Source: Schumannella soli (GTDB taxonomy: Bacteria; Actinomycetota; Actinomycetes; Actinomycetales; Microbacteriaceae). Taken from it: a stretch of DNA of 64,000 nucleotides. The stretch is taken from the NCBI RefSeq assembly GCF_006517435.1, contig NZ_VHQG01000003.1, forward strand, positions 23,511-87,510, written 5' to 3'. Position 1 is the first letter of the stretch. Each line of letters begins with the position of its first letter. The notes under the pieces were generated by a model. The model did no database searches, was not told the DNA's origin, and worked only from the letters and a program-made list of their open reading frames with translations. This document shows, piece after piece, positions 1 to 9,560 of the stretch. The translations under genes and the position numbers were made by a program.

Positions 1-488
1 AGGCGCCAGCGCGTGTAGTCGTCGATGTCGAACGGGAAGGTGACGTCGCCGACCGAGACCGTGCGCGCCTCGAGGTCGACGGTCGCGTCGACGCCCGGGT
101 TCGCGTCGATCGCGGCCCAGAGCGCCTCGACCTGCTCTTCGGTGACGGTTCCGGTCAGCAGTCCCTGCTTGCCCGAGTTGCCGCGGAAGATGTCGGCGAA
201 GCGCGGGCTGATGACGGCGCGGAAGCCGAAGTCGCGCAGCGCCCACACGGCGTGCTCGCGGCTCGAGCCGGTGCCGAAGTCGGGGCCGGCGATGAGCACG
301 GTCGCGCCCTGGAACTCGGGGCGGTTGATCACGAACTCGGGGTCCTGGCGCCAGCCGTGGAACAGCGCGTCGTCGAAGCCGGTCTTGGTGACCCGCTTGA
401 GGAACACGGCGGGGATGATCTGGTCGGTGTCGACGTTCGAGCGCTTGAGCGGAACGGCGGTGCCGGTGATGACGCTGACCTTCTCCAT
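1..488 (-). CDS. leuD: 3-isopropylmalate dehydratase small subunit, 3' end outside the window
   Basis: LeuD is the small (swivel) subunit of isopropylmalate isomerase, which pairs with LeuC to convert 2- to 3-isopropylmalate in leucine synthesis in the cytosol. The visible 162 codons start at an ATG at 488 with [14 protein letters not shown] and contain [16 protein letters not shown] and [17 protein letters not shown], the typical aconitase-swivel signatures. The gene runs off the left edge, so its stop is not seen; the family is usually about 200 residues. Its start overlaps the leuC stop by one base (TGATG), which implies translational coupling. The identification is secure. Confidence 0.95.
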   Translation of the reverse strand, partial: MEKVSVITGTAVPLKRSNVDTDQIIPAVFLKRVTKTGFDDALFHGWRQDPEFVINRPEFQGATVLIAGPDFGTGSSREHAVWALRDFGFRAVISPRFADIFRGNSGKQGLLTGTVTEEQVEALWAAIDANPGVDATVDLEARTVSVGDVTFPFDIDDYTRWR

Positions 489-1996
489 CAGACCGCCACC
501 TCCTCGGTGCTCGGGGTCACGGGGCTGACGGCATCGCCGCCGTCCTGCGCGAGGTCCCACGGCGACGACAGGGTGCCGCGGATGGCGGTCGCGGCGGCGA
601 CGAGCGGCGACACCAGGTGGGTGCGGCCGCCCTTGCCCTGCCGGCCCTCGAAGTTGCGGTTCGAGGTGGAGGCGCAGCGCTCGCCCGGCGCCAGCTGGTC
701 GGGGTTCATGCCCAGGCACATCGAGCATCCGGCGAAGCGCCACTCGGCGCCGAAGGCCTCGACGATCTTGTCGATGCCCTCGGCCTCGGCCTCGAGGCGC
801 ACGCGGGCCGAGCCGGGCACGACCATGACGCGCACGCCATCCGCCTTCTTCTGGCCCTGGATGATCGACGCGAAGGCGCGCAGGTCCTCGATGCGGCTGT
901 TGGTGCACGAGCCCATGAAGACGGCGTCGACGGGGATGTCCTTCATCGGGGTGCCGGCCTCGAGGTCCATGTACTCCAGCGCGCGCTCGGCGGCGGCGCG
1001 GGCGTTCGGGTCGGCGATCTGCGCCGGATCCGGCACGGGCTCGCTCAGCGAGACGCCCTGGCCGGGGTTGGTGCCCCAGGTGACGAAGGGCTCCAGCTCG
1101 TTCGCGTCGAGGAAGACCTCGGCGTCGAAGACGGCGTCGTCGTCGCTCTTCAGCGTCTCCCAGTAGGCGACGGCGTCGTCCCAGTCCTGACCCTCGGGCG
1201 CGTGGGCGCGGCCCTTGAGGTAGTCGTAGGTGGTCTGGTCGGGGGCGACCATGCCGGCGCGGGCGCCCGCCTCGATCGACATGTTGCAGATCGTCATGCG
1301 GCCGTCCATCGACAGCGAGCGGATCGCGCTGCCGCGGTACTCGAGCACGTAGCCCTGGCCGCCGCCGGTGCCGATCTTGGCGATGACGGCGAGGATGATG
1401 TCCTTCGCGGTGACGCCGGGGCGCAGCTCGCCCTCGACCGTGATCGCCATGGTCTTGAAGGGCTTGAGCGGCAGCGTCTGGGTGGCCATGACGTGCTCGA
1501 CCTCGCTCGTGCCGATGCCGAACGCCATCGCGCCGAAGGCGCCGTGCGTGGAGGTGTGCGAGTCGCCGCAGACGACCGTGATGCCCGGCATGGTGAGGCC
1601 GAGCTGCGGGCCGACGACGTGCACGATGCCCTGCTCGACGTCGCCGAGCGAGTGTATGCGCACGCCGAACTCCTCGGCGTTCTTGCGCAGCGTCTCGATC
1701 TGGATGCGGCTGGTCGGGTCGGCGATGGGCCGGTCGATCGCGAGGGTCGGGGTGTTGTGGTCTTCGGTCGCGATGGTGAGGTCGGGGCGGCGCAGCTGCC
1801 GGCTGGCCTGGCGGAGGCCGTCGAAGGCCTGCGGGCTGGTGACCTCGTGCACGAGGTGCAGGTCGATGTAGATGAGGTCGGGCTCGCCGTTCTCGCCGGC
1901 GACGACGACGTGGTCGGCCCAGACCTTCTCAGCGAGGGTGCGGGGAGCGGCCGCGCTCGCGGCGGAGCGCTCAGCCGAGGGGGTTTCGGTGCTCAT
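488..1996 (-). CDS. leuC: 3-isopropylmalate dehydratase large subunit
   Basis: LeuC is the Fe-S large subunit of isopropylmalate isomerase (leucine pathway, cytosolic). The 502-residue product has the aconitase-type 4Fe-4S cysteines in [17 protein letters not shown] and [20 protein letters not shown], followed by [20 protein letters not shown]. An early [13 protein letters not shown] motif is also typical. Length and motifs match the family over its whole length. The ATG at 1996 follows a short Ser/Ala-rich N-terminal extension ([18 protein letters not shown]). The gene is first in a leuCD operon. A 10-bp inverted repeat lies about 46 bases upstream and may be regulatory. Confidence 0.97.
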   Translation of the reverse strand: MSTETPSAERSAASAAAPRTLAEKVWADHVVVAGENGEPDLIYIDLHLVHEVTSPQAFDGLRQASRQLRRPDLTIATEDHNTPTLAIDRPIADPTSRIQIETLRKNAEEFGVRIHSLGDVEQGIVHVVGPQLGLTMPGITVVCGDSHTSTHGAFGAMAFGIGTSEVEHVMATQTLPLKPFKTMAITVEGELRPGVTAKDIILAVIAKIGTGGGQGYVLEYRGSAIRSLSMDGRMTICNMSIEAGARAGMVAPDQTTYDYLKGRAHAPEGQDWDDAVAYWETLKSDDDAVFDAEVFLDANELEPFVTWGTNPGQGVSLSEPVPDPAQIADPNARAAAERALEYMDLEAGTPMKDIPVDAVFMGSCTNSRIEDLRAFASIIQGQKKADGVRVMVVPGSARVRLEAEAEGIDKIVEAFGAEWRFAGCSMCLGMNPDQLAPGERCASTSNRNFEGRQGKGGRTHLVSPLVAAATAIRGTLSSPWDLAQDGGDAVSPVTPSTEEVAV

Positions 1997-2042
1997 GGAG
2001 ATGTCGGTCCTTCTTCGATCGGTGTCGGCCCGCGACGGACTC

Positions 2043-2080
2043 CGCGACGAGGGAGGCCGGAAAGACTAGGCCTCGTCGCG
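2043..2080. promoter_or_regulatory. inverted repeat upstream of leuC
   Basis: CGCGACGAGG at 2043-2052 is matched perfectly by CCTCGTCGCG at 2071-2080, with an 18-base loop. The repeat lies in the 185-base gap between the upstream FHA gene and leuC. A TAGTCT hexamer on the minus strand (2069 to 2064) sits in the loop and could be a leuC -10 box. No T-run follows, so an operator or leader hairpin fits better than an intrinsic terminator, but a terminator for the FHA gene cannot be excluded. Confidence 0.4.
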
Positions 2081-2181
2081 GCGACGAAGGAGAAGGAGCC
2101 GATCGCGCAGCATCGCGCCAGGCTACCACCGCGATCCGGGCGCGCGCCGCGCTCGCGAACCCCCGCCGCTCAGCCGCGCGC

Positions 2182-2826
2182 TCAGGCGCGGGCGACCCGC
2201 AGGTGGAAGCTGCCGAGCTCGATCTCGGCGGGATCCCCGACCTTGACGCCGTCGACTCCGGCGACCTTCTCGCGCAGCCCTCCCGAGGTGACGGCGACCC
2301 CGTTGGTCGAGCCGAGGTCGATGAGGCGCAGCGCGCCTCCGACGACGATGAGCAGGGCGTGCGTGCTCGACACGGTGCGCTCGGGGTCGTGGATGCGCAG
2401 CCGCTCGGCCGCGGGCCAGCGCTCGGGAACGACGGGATTGCGGCCGAGCACCACGCCGGACGTCGTGACGACCTGCGTGGCGCCGTCGGGGAGCCGGATC
2501 GTCCACGGCCCCGGCTGGGCGGGGTGCTCGCCGGTCGGCACCTCGGCTTCGCCCGACGGAGTCGACACGGACGACGGCGCGGGAGCGGAGCCGGGCGCGG
2601 ACTCCGCCGCGGGAGCCGGGCCGGCGACTGCGGGAGCCAGGCCGCCCATCGGATTCGCCGGCAGCGGGAAGGCCACCCCCGGCGAGCGCGGCATGACCCG
2701 TCGCGTGGCGGAGTCGCCGTGCTCCTCGTCGACCCGGCGCTCCGGCTCCGGCTCGGGCGGGGCGCCGGGCGCCTCGGGAAGCAGCCCGGGCGGCGGGGTG
2801 ATGAGGAACCGCTTCTGCTCGGTCAT
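2182..2826 (-). CDS. FHA domain protein (T7SS-cluster associated)
   Basis: This protein of about 214 residues has a Pro/Ala/Glu-rich, presumably disordered N-terminal half (to about residue 115) and a C-terminal FHA domain. The FHA signature is visible as VVLGRNPVVPER, TVSSTHALLIV and LRLIDLGSTNGVAV. These are the Gly-Arg, Ser-x-x-His and Asn-Gly positions that bind phosphothreonine peptides. The start chosen is the second ATG (2826, MTEQKRFLITPPP), close after a GAGAGGGGG purine run; an in-frame ATG six bases upstream is possible. It is divergent from the FtsK-type ATPase gene and shares with it a gap carrying palindrome A. It is likely a partner of the cluster's Ser/Thr kinase. The specific function is unknown. 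Confidence 0.8.
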   Translation of the reverse strand: MTEQKRFLITPPPGLLPEAPGAPPEPEPERRVDEEHGDSATRRVMPRSPGVAFPLPANPMGGLAPAVAGPAPAAESAPGSAPAPSSVSTPSGEAEVPTGEHPAQPGPWTIRLPDGATQVVTTSGVVLGRNPVVPERWPAAERLRIHDPERTVSSTHALLIVVGGALRLIDLGSTNGVAVTSGGLREKVAGVDGVKVGDPAEIELGSFHLRVARA

Positions 2827-2859
2827 CCGCACCCCCTCTCCGACCGCGTCAGGCTATCG

Positions 2860-2879
2860 GATGGGGAGTGATCCCCATC
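2860..2879. promoter_or_regulatory. palindrome A of the T7SS-like cluster
   Basis: GATGGGGAGTGATCCCCATC is a perfect 8-4-8 inverted repeat in the gap between the divergent FHA and FtsK-ATPase genes. Near-identical copies occur at 7660-7679, 12418-12437 and 22876-22895. Downstream, towards the ATPase gene, is a TAGGGT hexamer at 2912-2917, 32 bases beyond the palindrome. A GTG at 2868 inside the repeat could be mistaken for the ATPase start. It is probably a transcription-factor operator; the regulator is unknown. Confidence 0.7.
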
Positions 2880-2966
2880 CCCTCGGCAGAGCTGAGCGGC
2901 ACTCCAGCGAATAGGGTTCCCGTGGGGGCGCGCGGGCTGCGCCGCGCCCGCTCACGAGGAGGCCGA

Positions 2967-5900
2967 GTGCGACTCAAGCTGACCCTGAAGCGCGATTCGG
3001 GAACGAGCGACGACATCGTCATCACGACGGATGCGGCCGCGACGATCGCCGAGGTCGCCGGCGCGATCCGCCGGGTCGACCCGGCATCCCCCGGCCCCGC
3101 GCCCGCCGGCTCGCTCACGCTGAGCGCCGTGCTGCCGGGGTCGAGCCAGTCGCTCGTGCTGCCGCCCGACGGGCCGGTCGGCGAGTCGTGGATCGGGTCG
3201 GGCGCGACGGTGCAGCTCGTCGACGCGGGGCGCTACTACTCCCCCGCCGGCACCGGGCGCGGTCCGGTGGTCGCGCGGCTGAGCATCCTCAGCGGCCCCC
3301 AGGGCGGCCGCACCCTCGACCTGCACGCCGGCACGACGATCATCGGCCGCGACCGCAGCTGCGACGTGGTGATCGACGATCCGCTCGTCTCGAAGCGCCA
3401 CCTGCGCCTCGAGGCGGATGCGGCGGTCGAGATCGTCGACCTCGGCTCGGCGAACGGCATCGAGGTGGATGGCGGTCTCGTGACCCGTCTGCGCGTCGAG
3501 GCCTCCGAGACGATCATGATCGGCGACACGGCGCTGCGCATCGACGTCGACCAGGAGGTCGCCGAGCTGGGCGGCGCGCCGACCGCGGGTCCCGTGTACT
3601 TCAACCGCTCGCCCTCGGTCGAGCCGCGCTATCCCGGGCAGGAGTTCCTCGGGCCCGAGGTGCCGAAAGACGCCGACAGCCAGCCCTTCCCGCTGCTCAT
3701 GGTGCTGTCGCCGCTCGTCATGGGCGCGGTGCTGTTCTTCGCGCGCCCCGGCGCGGGATTCCAGTCGCTCATCTTCGTCGCCCTCTCGCCGCTCCTCGCC
3801 CTCGGCAACTGGGTCACCCAGGCGCTCAACAAGCGGCGCAAGAAGCGCGAGTCGATCGAGAAGTTCGACGGCCACCTCGAGCGGCTCGTCGACGAGCTGA
3901 AAGACGAGAAGGTCACCGAGCGCGAGCGCCGGCACCGCGAGGCGCCGTCGACGCACGAGGTGCTCGACGCCGCCCTGCACCACCAGACGATGCTGTGGAC
4001 GCGCCGTCCCGAGCACTGGTCGTTCCTCAACGTGCGTCTCGGCGTCGGGCGGATGCTCTCGCGCAACTCGATCCGCGACGACTCCGCCGGCAACGACACG
4101 CTGCCCGACTACCAGGAGCGCTTCGACGAGGTCGCAGGCGAGAACCGGCACGTCGAGCAGGTGCCGATCATCGACAACCTGCACGACTCGGGCGCGCTCG
4201 GCATCGCCGGGCCGACGCCGCAGACGATCGCGGCCGCCAACGCGCTGCTGGTGCAGCTCACCGGCCTGCACTCCCCTGCCGAGCTCGCCGTGGCCGCGCT
4301 GATCACCCCGGCCTGGTCGGGCGGCTTCGACTGGCTGAAGTGGATGCCGCACACGTCGTCGCCGCACAGCCCCATCCCCGGCAGCCACCTCGCCGACAGC
4401 GCGTCGAGCGGCACGGCGCTGCTGAGCGCGATCGAGGAGCTCGTCGAGCGCCGCCTCGGCGCCGCGAAGGGCGACGGCCGCCGCGGCGCCACCAAGGAGG
4501 AGCAGACGGCGCTCGACCGGGGTGCGACGGTCGGCGACGATCAGGAGACGCAGGGCACCCGATCCCCGATCCCCGCGCTCGTGCTGCTGATCAGCGACGA
4601 CGTGGCCGTCGACCGCGCCCGCCTCGTGCAGCTCGCCGAGCAGGCCGCCGACGCGGGCGTCTACCCGATCTGGCTGGCCGAGGCGCAGAAGGACCTGCCC
4701 GCCGTCTGCCGCACCTTCCTGGCGCTGCCCGAGCCGGGCTCGACGGTCATGGCGCCGAAGCCCGAGGAGAAGGTCGAGCGCCCGCCGGCCGGCTCGCGCG
4801 CGGCCCGCAAGCTCGCGCGCACGAAGGCGAAGAAGCGCAAGGCCGAGGTGAAGCGCCGCAAGAAGGGTCTGCCGCCGCTGCCGACGCCCGAGCCCGAGCT
4901 CGTGCCGACGACCGCGACGCCCACGGTCGGCTTCGTGCGGCTCGGCGACACGATCGAGAACGTCCTCGTCGACTTCGTCGACCCGGCGCAGGCCCTCGAC
5001 TACGCCCGCCGGCTCGCGCCCGTGATCGACGCCGGCGCGCTCGTCGCCGACGCGAGCGACCTGCCGCGCTCGATCTCGCTCATCACGCTGCTCGGCCACG
5101 AGCTGGTGGAGGCGAGCGAGTCGGTCATCGACCGCTGGAAGCAGAACGAGTCCATCCACGACCGCACGCCCGGCATCGAGCCGAAGCGCCGGCGTGCCGG
5201 CAAGCTGCGCGCGATCGTCGGCAGCGCGGGCGTCGACGCCATGCATCTCGACCTTCGCACGCAGGGCCCGCACGCCCTCGTCGGCGGCACCACCGGCGCG
5301 GGCAAGAGCGAGTTCCTGCAGGGATGGGTGCTCGGCATGGCCGCGGAGTACAGCCCCGACCGGGTCACGTTCCTCTTCGTCGACTACAAGGGCGGCTCGG
5401 CCTTCGCCGACTGCGTGACCCTGCCGCACTGCGTGGGCCTCGTGACCGACCTGAGCCCGCACCTCGTGCGACGCGCGCTCACCAGCCTGCGCGCCGAGCT
5501 GCACCACCGCGAGCACCTGCTCAACCGCAAGAAGGCGAAGGACCTGCTCGAGCTCGAGAAGCGCGGAGACCCCGACAGCCCGCCGGCGCTCGTGCTCGTG
5601 ATCGACGAGTTCGCAGCCCTCGCCGGGGAGGTTCCCGAGTTCGTCGACGGCGTCGTCGACATCGCCCAGCGCGGCCGCTCGCTCGGCATCCACCTGATCA
5701 TGGCGACCCAGCGTCCGGCCGGCGTCATCAAGGACAACCTGCGCGCCAACACCAACATGCGCGTCGCGCTGCGCATGGCCGACGAGTCGGACAGCCAGGA
5801 TGTCGTCGGCATCAAGGAGGCGGCGCACTTCGACCCGGGCATCCCCGGCCGCGGCGTGGCGAAGACCGGCCCCGGCCGCCTCGCCCAGTTCCAGTCGGCG

Positions 5901-7634
5901 TACGCGGGCGGCTGGACGACCCGCGAGCCCGAGGTGGCCGATGTGCTCGTCTCCGAGCTGCGCTTCGGCGGCGAGGTGCGCTGGGAGGAGCCGCGCTCCG
6001 ACGCCCCTGCCGAGGAGAAGGATCTCGGGCCCACCGACCAGCAGCGCCTCGTCGCGTCGATCATCAAGGCCTCCGCCGGAGCGCAGATCCCCGCGCCTCG
6101 CCGCCCCTGGCTCGACGAGCTCGCGCTCGCCTACGATCTCGGCCGCCTGCGCCAGCGCACGGACGCCGAACTGCTGCTCGGGGTCACCGACGTGCCCCAG
6201 CAGCAGCGGCAGATGCCGGTGTACTTCCTGCCCGACGTCGACGGCCACCTGTCGATCCTCGGCACCGGCGGCTCGGGCAAGTCGGCCGTGCTGCGCACCC
6301 TCGCCGGCGCGGCCGCGATCACCCCGCGCGGCGGCCCCGTGCAGGTCTACGGCCTCGACTTCGGCGCGGGCAGTCTGCGCATGCTCGAGCAGCTGCCGCA
6401 CGTCGGCGCGATCATCAACGGCGACGACACCGAGCGGGTCATCCGGCTCTTCCGCCGCATGCGCGACGAGCTCGAGACCCGCGCCGCGCGCTTCGCCGAG
6501 GCGAACGCGTCGAGCATCACCGAGTACCGCTCGCTCACCGGACGCACCCAGGAGCCGCGCATCCTGCTGCTCGTCGACGGCTTCCCGAGCTTCCGCGACG
6601 ACTTCGAGATCCCGGCGGGACGCGCGCAGTGGTATTCGGTGTTCGAGGACATCCTCAGCGACGGCCGTCAGCTCGGCATGCACATCGCGCTCACGGCCGA
6701 CCGCCCCGGTGCCGTGCCGACCGCGATCGGCTCGAACATCCAGCGCCGCGTCGTGCTGCGTCTCGCCGACGACAGCTACAGCCTCGTGGATGCGCCGAAC
6801 GACGTGCTCAGCCCCGCGTCGCCTCCCGGGCGCGCGATCGTCGACGGTCTCGAGACGCAGATCGCGATCCTCGGCGGCAGCCGCGTCGTCGCCGAGCAGT
6901 CCACGGCGACGCGTCTGCTCGGCGAGGCCATGCGCCGTGCCGGCGTGGCCGAGGCGCCCGGCGTCGGCTCGCTGCCCAAGGAGTACCCCCAGTCGAGCCT
7001 GCCCGACCGGGTCGACGGCTTCCCCGTGCTCGGACTCAGCGACGTCGATCTGGGCGCCTGGGGCTTCGACCCGGTGGGCACGCTCCTGCTCGCCGGGCCC
7101 CCGGCGAGCGGGCGCAGCCTCGCCCTCCAGACGATCGCCCAGGCGATCGGCCGCGCCGACCCCGAGACCCGGCTCTACTACTTCGGCAACAGCCGCTCGG
7201 AAGTCGGGCGCTCGCGCGACTGGGCCGGCTCGGCGACGACGCCCGAGGGCGTCGCCGAACTGGCGAAGCTGCTCGTCGAGGCCGTGACGGATCCCGATAC
7301 GGAGGGGCGGATCGCGGTCGTCGTCGAGAGCATCGGCGACTTCCTGCAGACCCCGGCCGATTCGCCTCTGGTGGAGCTCATCCGCGCGGTCAAGCGCAGC
7401 GATCACTTCCTGCTCGCCGAGAGCGAGACCTCGGCCTGGAGCTCGTCGTGGCCTCTGCTCGGCGAGGTCAAGAACGGGCGCCGCGGTCTGCTGCTGCAGC
7501 CGGAAGCCGTCGAGGGCGACATCCTGCTCAAGACCGCGCTGCCGCGCATGAGCCGCTCCGAGTTCCCGCCCGGACGCGGGATGCTCATCGCCAAGGGCAA
7601 GTCGGTGCGCATCCAGCTGCCGCTGCCCGGATGA
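2967..7634 (+). CDS. FHA-FtsK/SpoIIIE ATPase, EssC/EccC-type T7SS motor
   Basis: This is a membrane-anchored motor ATPase of type VII secretion (EssC/EccC family), expected to recruit and export WXG100-type substrates. With the GTG at 2967, which has AGGAGG four bases upstream (2957-2962), it has 1555 residues. Order: a short N-terminal domain, an FHA domain at about 100-195 (GRDRSCDVVIDD, VSKRHL, LGSANG), two membrane helices at about 242-285, and three FtsK/SpoIIIE domains. Domain 1 is intact, with Walker A GGTTGAGKS near 773 and Walker B VLVIDEF near 880. Domain 2 has GTGGSGKS near 1100, but its Walker B reads LLLVDGF. Domain 3 has a degenerate GPPASGRS near 1378. An N-terminal FHA domain is typical of Firmicute EssC more than of mycobacterial EccC. 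No other Ecc component is adjacent. Confidence 0.92.
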   Translation: MRLKLTLKRDSGTSDDIVITTDAAATIAEVAGAIRRVDPASPGPAPAGSLTLSAVLPGSSQSLVLPPDGPVGESWIGSGATVQLVDAGRYYSPAGTGRGPVVARLSILSGPQGGRTLDLHAGTTIIGRDRSCDVVIDDPLVSKRHLRLEADAAVEIVDLGSANGIEVDGGLVTRLRVEASETIMIGDTALRIDVDQEVAELGGAPTAGPVYFNRSPSVEPRYPGQEFLGPEVPKDADSQPFPLLMVLSPLVMGAVLFFARPGAGFQSLIFVALSPLLALGNWVTQALNKRRKKRESIEKFDGHLERLVDELKDEKVTERERRHREAPSTHEVLDAALHHQTMLWTRRPEHWSFLNVRLGVGRMLSRNSIRDDSAGNDTLPDYQERFDEVAGENRHVEQVPIIDNLHDSGALGIAGPTPQTIAAANALLVQLTGLHSPAELAVAALITPAWSGGFDWLKWMPHTSSPHSPIPGSHLADSASSGTALLSAIEELVERRLGAAKGDGRRGATKEEQTALDRGATVGDDQETQGTRSPIPALVLLISDDVAVDRARLVQLAEQAADAGVYPIWLAEAQKDLPAVCRTFLALPEPGSTVMAPKPEEKVERPPAGSRAARKLARTKAKKRKAEVKRRKKGLPPLPTPEPELVPTTATPTVGFVRLGDTIENVLVDFVDPAQALDYARRLAPVIDAGALVADASDLPRSISLITLLGHELVEASESVIDRWKQNESIHDRTPGIEPKRRRAGKLRAIVGSAGVDAMHLDLRTQGPHALVGGTTGAGKSEFLQGWVLGMAAEYSPDRVTFLFVDYKGGSAFADCVTLPHCVGLVTDLSPHLVRRALTSLRAELHHREHLLNRKKAKDLLELEKRGDPDSPPALVLVIDEFAALAGEVPEFVDGVVDIAQRGRSLGIHLIMATQRPAGVIKDNLRANTNMRVALRMADESDSQDVVGIKEAAHFDPGIPGRGVAKTGPGRLAQFQSAYAGGWTTREPEVADVLVSELRFGGEVRWEEPRSDAPAEEKDLGPTDQQRLVASIIKASAGAQIPAPRRPWLDELALAYDLGRLRQRTDAELLLGVTDVPQQQRQMPVYFLPDVDGHLSILGTGGSGKSAVLRTLAGAAAITPRGGPVQVYGLDFGAGSLRMLEQLPHVGAIINGDDTERVIRLFRRMRDELETRAARFAEANASSITEYRSLTGRTQEPRILLLVDGFPSFRDDFEIPAGRAQWYSVFEDILSDGRQLGMHIALTADRPGAVPTAIGSNIQRRVVLRLADDSYSLVDAPNDVLSPASPPGRAIVDGLETQIAILGGSRVVAEQSTATRLLGEAMRRAGVAEAPGVGSLPKEYPQSSLPDRVDGFPVLGLSDVDLGAWGFDPVGTLLLAGPPASGRSLALQTIAQAIGRADPETRLYYFGNSRSEVGRSRDWAGSATTPEGVAELAKLLVEAVTDPDTEGRIAVVVESIGDFLQTPADSPLVELIRAVKRSDHFLLAESETSAWSSSWPLLGEVKNGRRGLLLQPEAVEGDILLKTALPRMSRSEFPPGRGMLIAKGKSVRIQLPLPG

Positions 7635-7659
7635 GCCGCGACGGCCGCCCGGCGATCCC

Positions 7660-7679
7660 GATGGGCAGCTGTGCCCATC
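7660..7679. promoter_or_regulatory. palindrome B of the T7SS-like cluster
   Basis: GATGGGCAGCTGTGCCCATC is a perfect palindrome just after the ATPase stop codon and before the small helical-protein gene. Exactly 21 bases after it is TAGCGT (7701-7706), a good actinobacterial -10 box, with CGAGC starting at the sixth base of the spacer. The same spacer length and CGAGC position occur at palindrome C. This supports a real promoter/operator for the 7.76-10.84 kb operon. Confidence 0.7.
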
Positions 7680-7760
7680 GATCCCGAGCAGAGTTCTGAT
7701 TAGCGTGGTGCCGTATCCGCCGCACGATCGCGTCGCGGCCCAGGTGATGTGGGAGATGGC

Positions 7761-8093
7761 ATGGCCGACCTGAAGTACGACCTCGAACTGCTGGGGCAGC
7801 TGCGCGACGACCTGCAGCTCGTGCTCGACGAGTTCACCGACGCGGACGACATCAGCGACGCCGTCGGCGAGGACACCGGCCACGACGAGCTGAAGGACCG
7901 CGTGCACGACTTCGCGCACAAGTGGAACGACAAGCGCAAGGAGATGCTCGAGGCCATCACGACCCTGCAGGGTCAGATCGCCCAGATCACCGACAACTTC
8001 ACCAAAGTCGACAAGGAGCTCGCGAAGGCTCTCGAAGAGGGTGCCGATTCCGGCGACAAGGCTTACCCGCCGCCGGGCCGGGACCCGGAGTAA
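7761..8093 (+). CDS. small helical T7SS protein (EspC/WXG100-like)
   Basis: This is a 110-residue, highly charged, all-helical protein with no signal peptide. A central FAHKWNDKRKEML separates two predicted helices, and the second runs ITTLQGQIAQITDNFTKVDKEL. That helix-turn-helix layout, length and central Trp resemble EspC-like and WXG100-like secretion partners. The classical W-x-G is absent, so the family call is inference. The ATG at 7761 is preceded by GGGAG at a five-base spacing; an in-frame GTG at 7749 is less likely. It is the first gene of an operon behind palindrome B, directly after the FtsK-type ATPase and before the large putative substrate. A plausible role is co-secreted partner or chaperone for the next gene product. 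Confidence 0.75.
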   Translation: MADLKYDLELLGQLRDDLQLVLDEFTDADDISDAVGEDTGHDELKDRVHDFAHKWNDKRKEMLEAITTLQGQIAQITDNFTKVDKELAKALEEGADSGDKAYPPPGRDPE

Positions 8094-8133
8094 CCATCAC
8101 GACGGCTGACGGCACAGGGAGACAGCGAGAGAC

Positions 8134-9558
8134 ATGAGCGACCACGAGTACGAACCCCTCAAGGGCCACCCGACGACCCTCACGAACGAGGCGCATCGCT
8201 ATGAGCGCGTCGCGCGGGCGATCACCCGCTCGGTCACCACGCTCGGCAAGATCAGCAGCGTCGACGGCATGACCGGCAAGGCTATCGACAAGCTGCGCGA
8301 CTCCGCCGACAGCGTCGCCGACGACATCGGCAAGGCGCAGAACCGCTACAAGGTCACCGCCGACGCGCTCGTGCTCTACGCCTCGAAGCTCAGCGAGGCG
8401 CAGGGCGACGCGAACCGCGCCATCGCTCGCCTCGGCGCCGCGGAGGACGCGGCCGACACAGCCCGGCGCAACGCGCACGAGGCCGAGGAGAAGGCGAACC
8501 AGTCCCGATCGAGCAGCAGCCCCGACGAGCAGGCCGACGCGACCGCGGCGAAGACCGCCGGAACGACGTACACGACGGCTCAGGGCAAGGTCACCGACGC
8601 CCAGGACGACTGGCGCGCCGCCCGGGAGAAGAAGAACGACGCCGCGAAGGTCGCGATCGGCAGCATCCACGACGTCGTGGAGAAGAACAACGAGGGCCTC
8701 AAGGACAGCCGCTGGGACAACATCAAGGGCTTCGCGAAGGCGGCCTACGAGGTCTTCAAGGTCATCTGCAAGTGGGCCGGCATCCTGGCGATCTTCCTGT
8801 CGTGGGTGCCGTTCCTCGGACCGTTGCTGCTCGTGCTCGCCGCCGTCGGCGCACTGCTCGAGTTCGCCGAGACCCTCATCAAGTTCCTGCACGGCGACGC
8901 CAGCCTGGGCGATCTGCTGCTCGCCGGCGTCGGCGCCGTGCTCACGATCTTCGGCGGCAAGCTCATCGCCATGGCCGCCAAGGGCCTCAAGGGCGTCATG
9001 GTCGTCCGCGCCGCGACGAAGCTCGGCGGCCGCTCGACGAAGATCATGCAGCGCATCCAGGGCCTCCCGCTGCACCGCGTCGGCGGCGCGAAGGGCATGA
9101 GCTACGTGCAGGCGAAGGTCGCCAAGGGCGAGCTGCAGGCGGCCACGTCCTCGATGAAGGGCTTCGGCAAGTCGATCCTGCAGAGCGGCTACCGTTCGTT
9201 CCGCCCCAGCTGGGCGGGCGAGAGCGGCGGCACCATCTTCAAGTCGAGCGTCAAGAGCTTCCTCGACCCGGTCGCCGCGCAGCGCGACATCTACAACGCG
9301 ATCAAGATCGGCGCGAGCAACAACGTCATCCACGGCGCGAAGGACGTCGCCGGTCTCGCCGGCGTGACCGCCCTGGTCGGCGGCCAGCGCGCCGTGCCCC
9401 TCATCAACTGGGCCAACCACGACTTCGACGGCGGCGCGGTCTCGACCGGGTACGGCCCGATCGACAAGGGCCTCTCGCTGCCCGGCCTGATCAACAAGAC
9501 CGGACCGGCCTTCAGCGAATTCGACGGCCGCGGCAGCGACCTCGTGCGAGGCTGGTGA
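8134..9558 (+). CDS. putative T7SS-secreted effector-like protein with membrane segments
   Basis: This 474-residue protein has no recognisable enzyme domain. Residues 1-120 are helical and look like a T7SS targeting domain: RYERVARAITRSVTTL, then DGMTGKAIDKLRD in the place of the W-x-G turn, then a long heptad-like helix. Residues 120-185 are an Ala/Glu/Lys-rich coiled coil. Hydrophobic segments follow at about 213-245 (WAGILAIFLSWVPFLG and LLLVLAAVGALLEFA) and 260-285 (LLLAGVGAVLTIFGGKLIAMAA). The last 170 residues are Gly-rich and unassigned. The layout resembles polymorphic toxins (T7 domain, linker, variable C-terminus), but no toxin motif is visible. Two accessory genes follow immediately and could encode immunity or chaperone proteins. 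Function is unproven. Confidence 0.75.
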   Translation: MSDHEYEPLKGHPTTLTNEAHRYERVARAITRSVTTLGKISSVDGMTGKAIDKLRDSADSVADDIGKAQNRYKVTADALVLYASKLSEAQGDANRAIARLGAAEDAADTARRNAHEAEEKANQSRSSSSPDEQADATAAKTAGTTYTTAQGKVTDAQDDWRAAREKKNDAAKVAIGSIHDVVEKNNEGLKDSRWDNIKGFAKAAYEVFKVICKWAGILAIFLSWVPFLGPLLLVLAAVGALLEFAETLIKFLHGDASLGDLLLAGVGAVLTIFGGKLIAMAAKGLKGVMVVRAATKLGGRSTKIMQRIQGLPLHRVGGAKGMSYVQAKVAKGELQAATSSMKGFGKSILQSGYRSFRPSWAGESGGTIFKSSVKSFLDPVAAQRDIYNAIKIGASNNVIHGAKDVAGLAGVTALVGGQRAVPLINWANHDFDGGAVSTGYGPIDKGLSLPGLINKTGPAFSEFDGRGSDLVRGW

Positions 9559-9560
9559 CG

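Noticed and set aside
2868..2966. Upstream GTG start for the ATPase giving a 33-residue extension
   Set aside because: The start would lie inside palindrome A and before the TAGGGT box, and the GTG at 2967 has a strong AGGAGG.
2952..7919. Very long open frame (1655 codons) antisense to the ATPase gene
   Set aside because: It is the mirror of GC-rich codon bias on the real gene, with Arg/Ala/Asp/Val-dominated low-information protein and no domain. The same applies to the long antisense frames under the giant surface-protein genes (16949-23083 and 27799-32469) and other regions.
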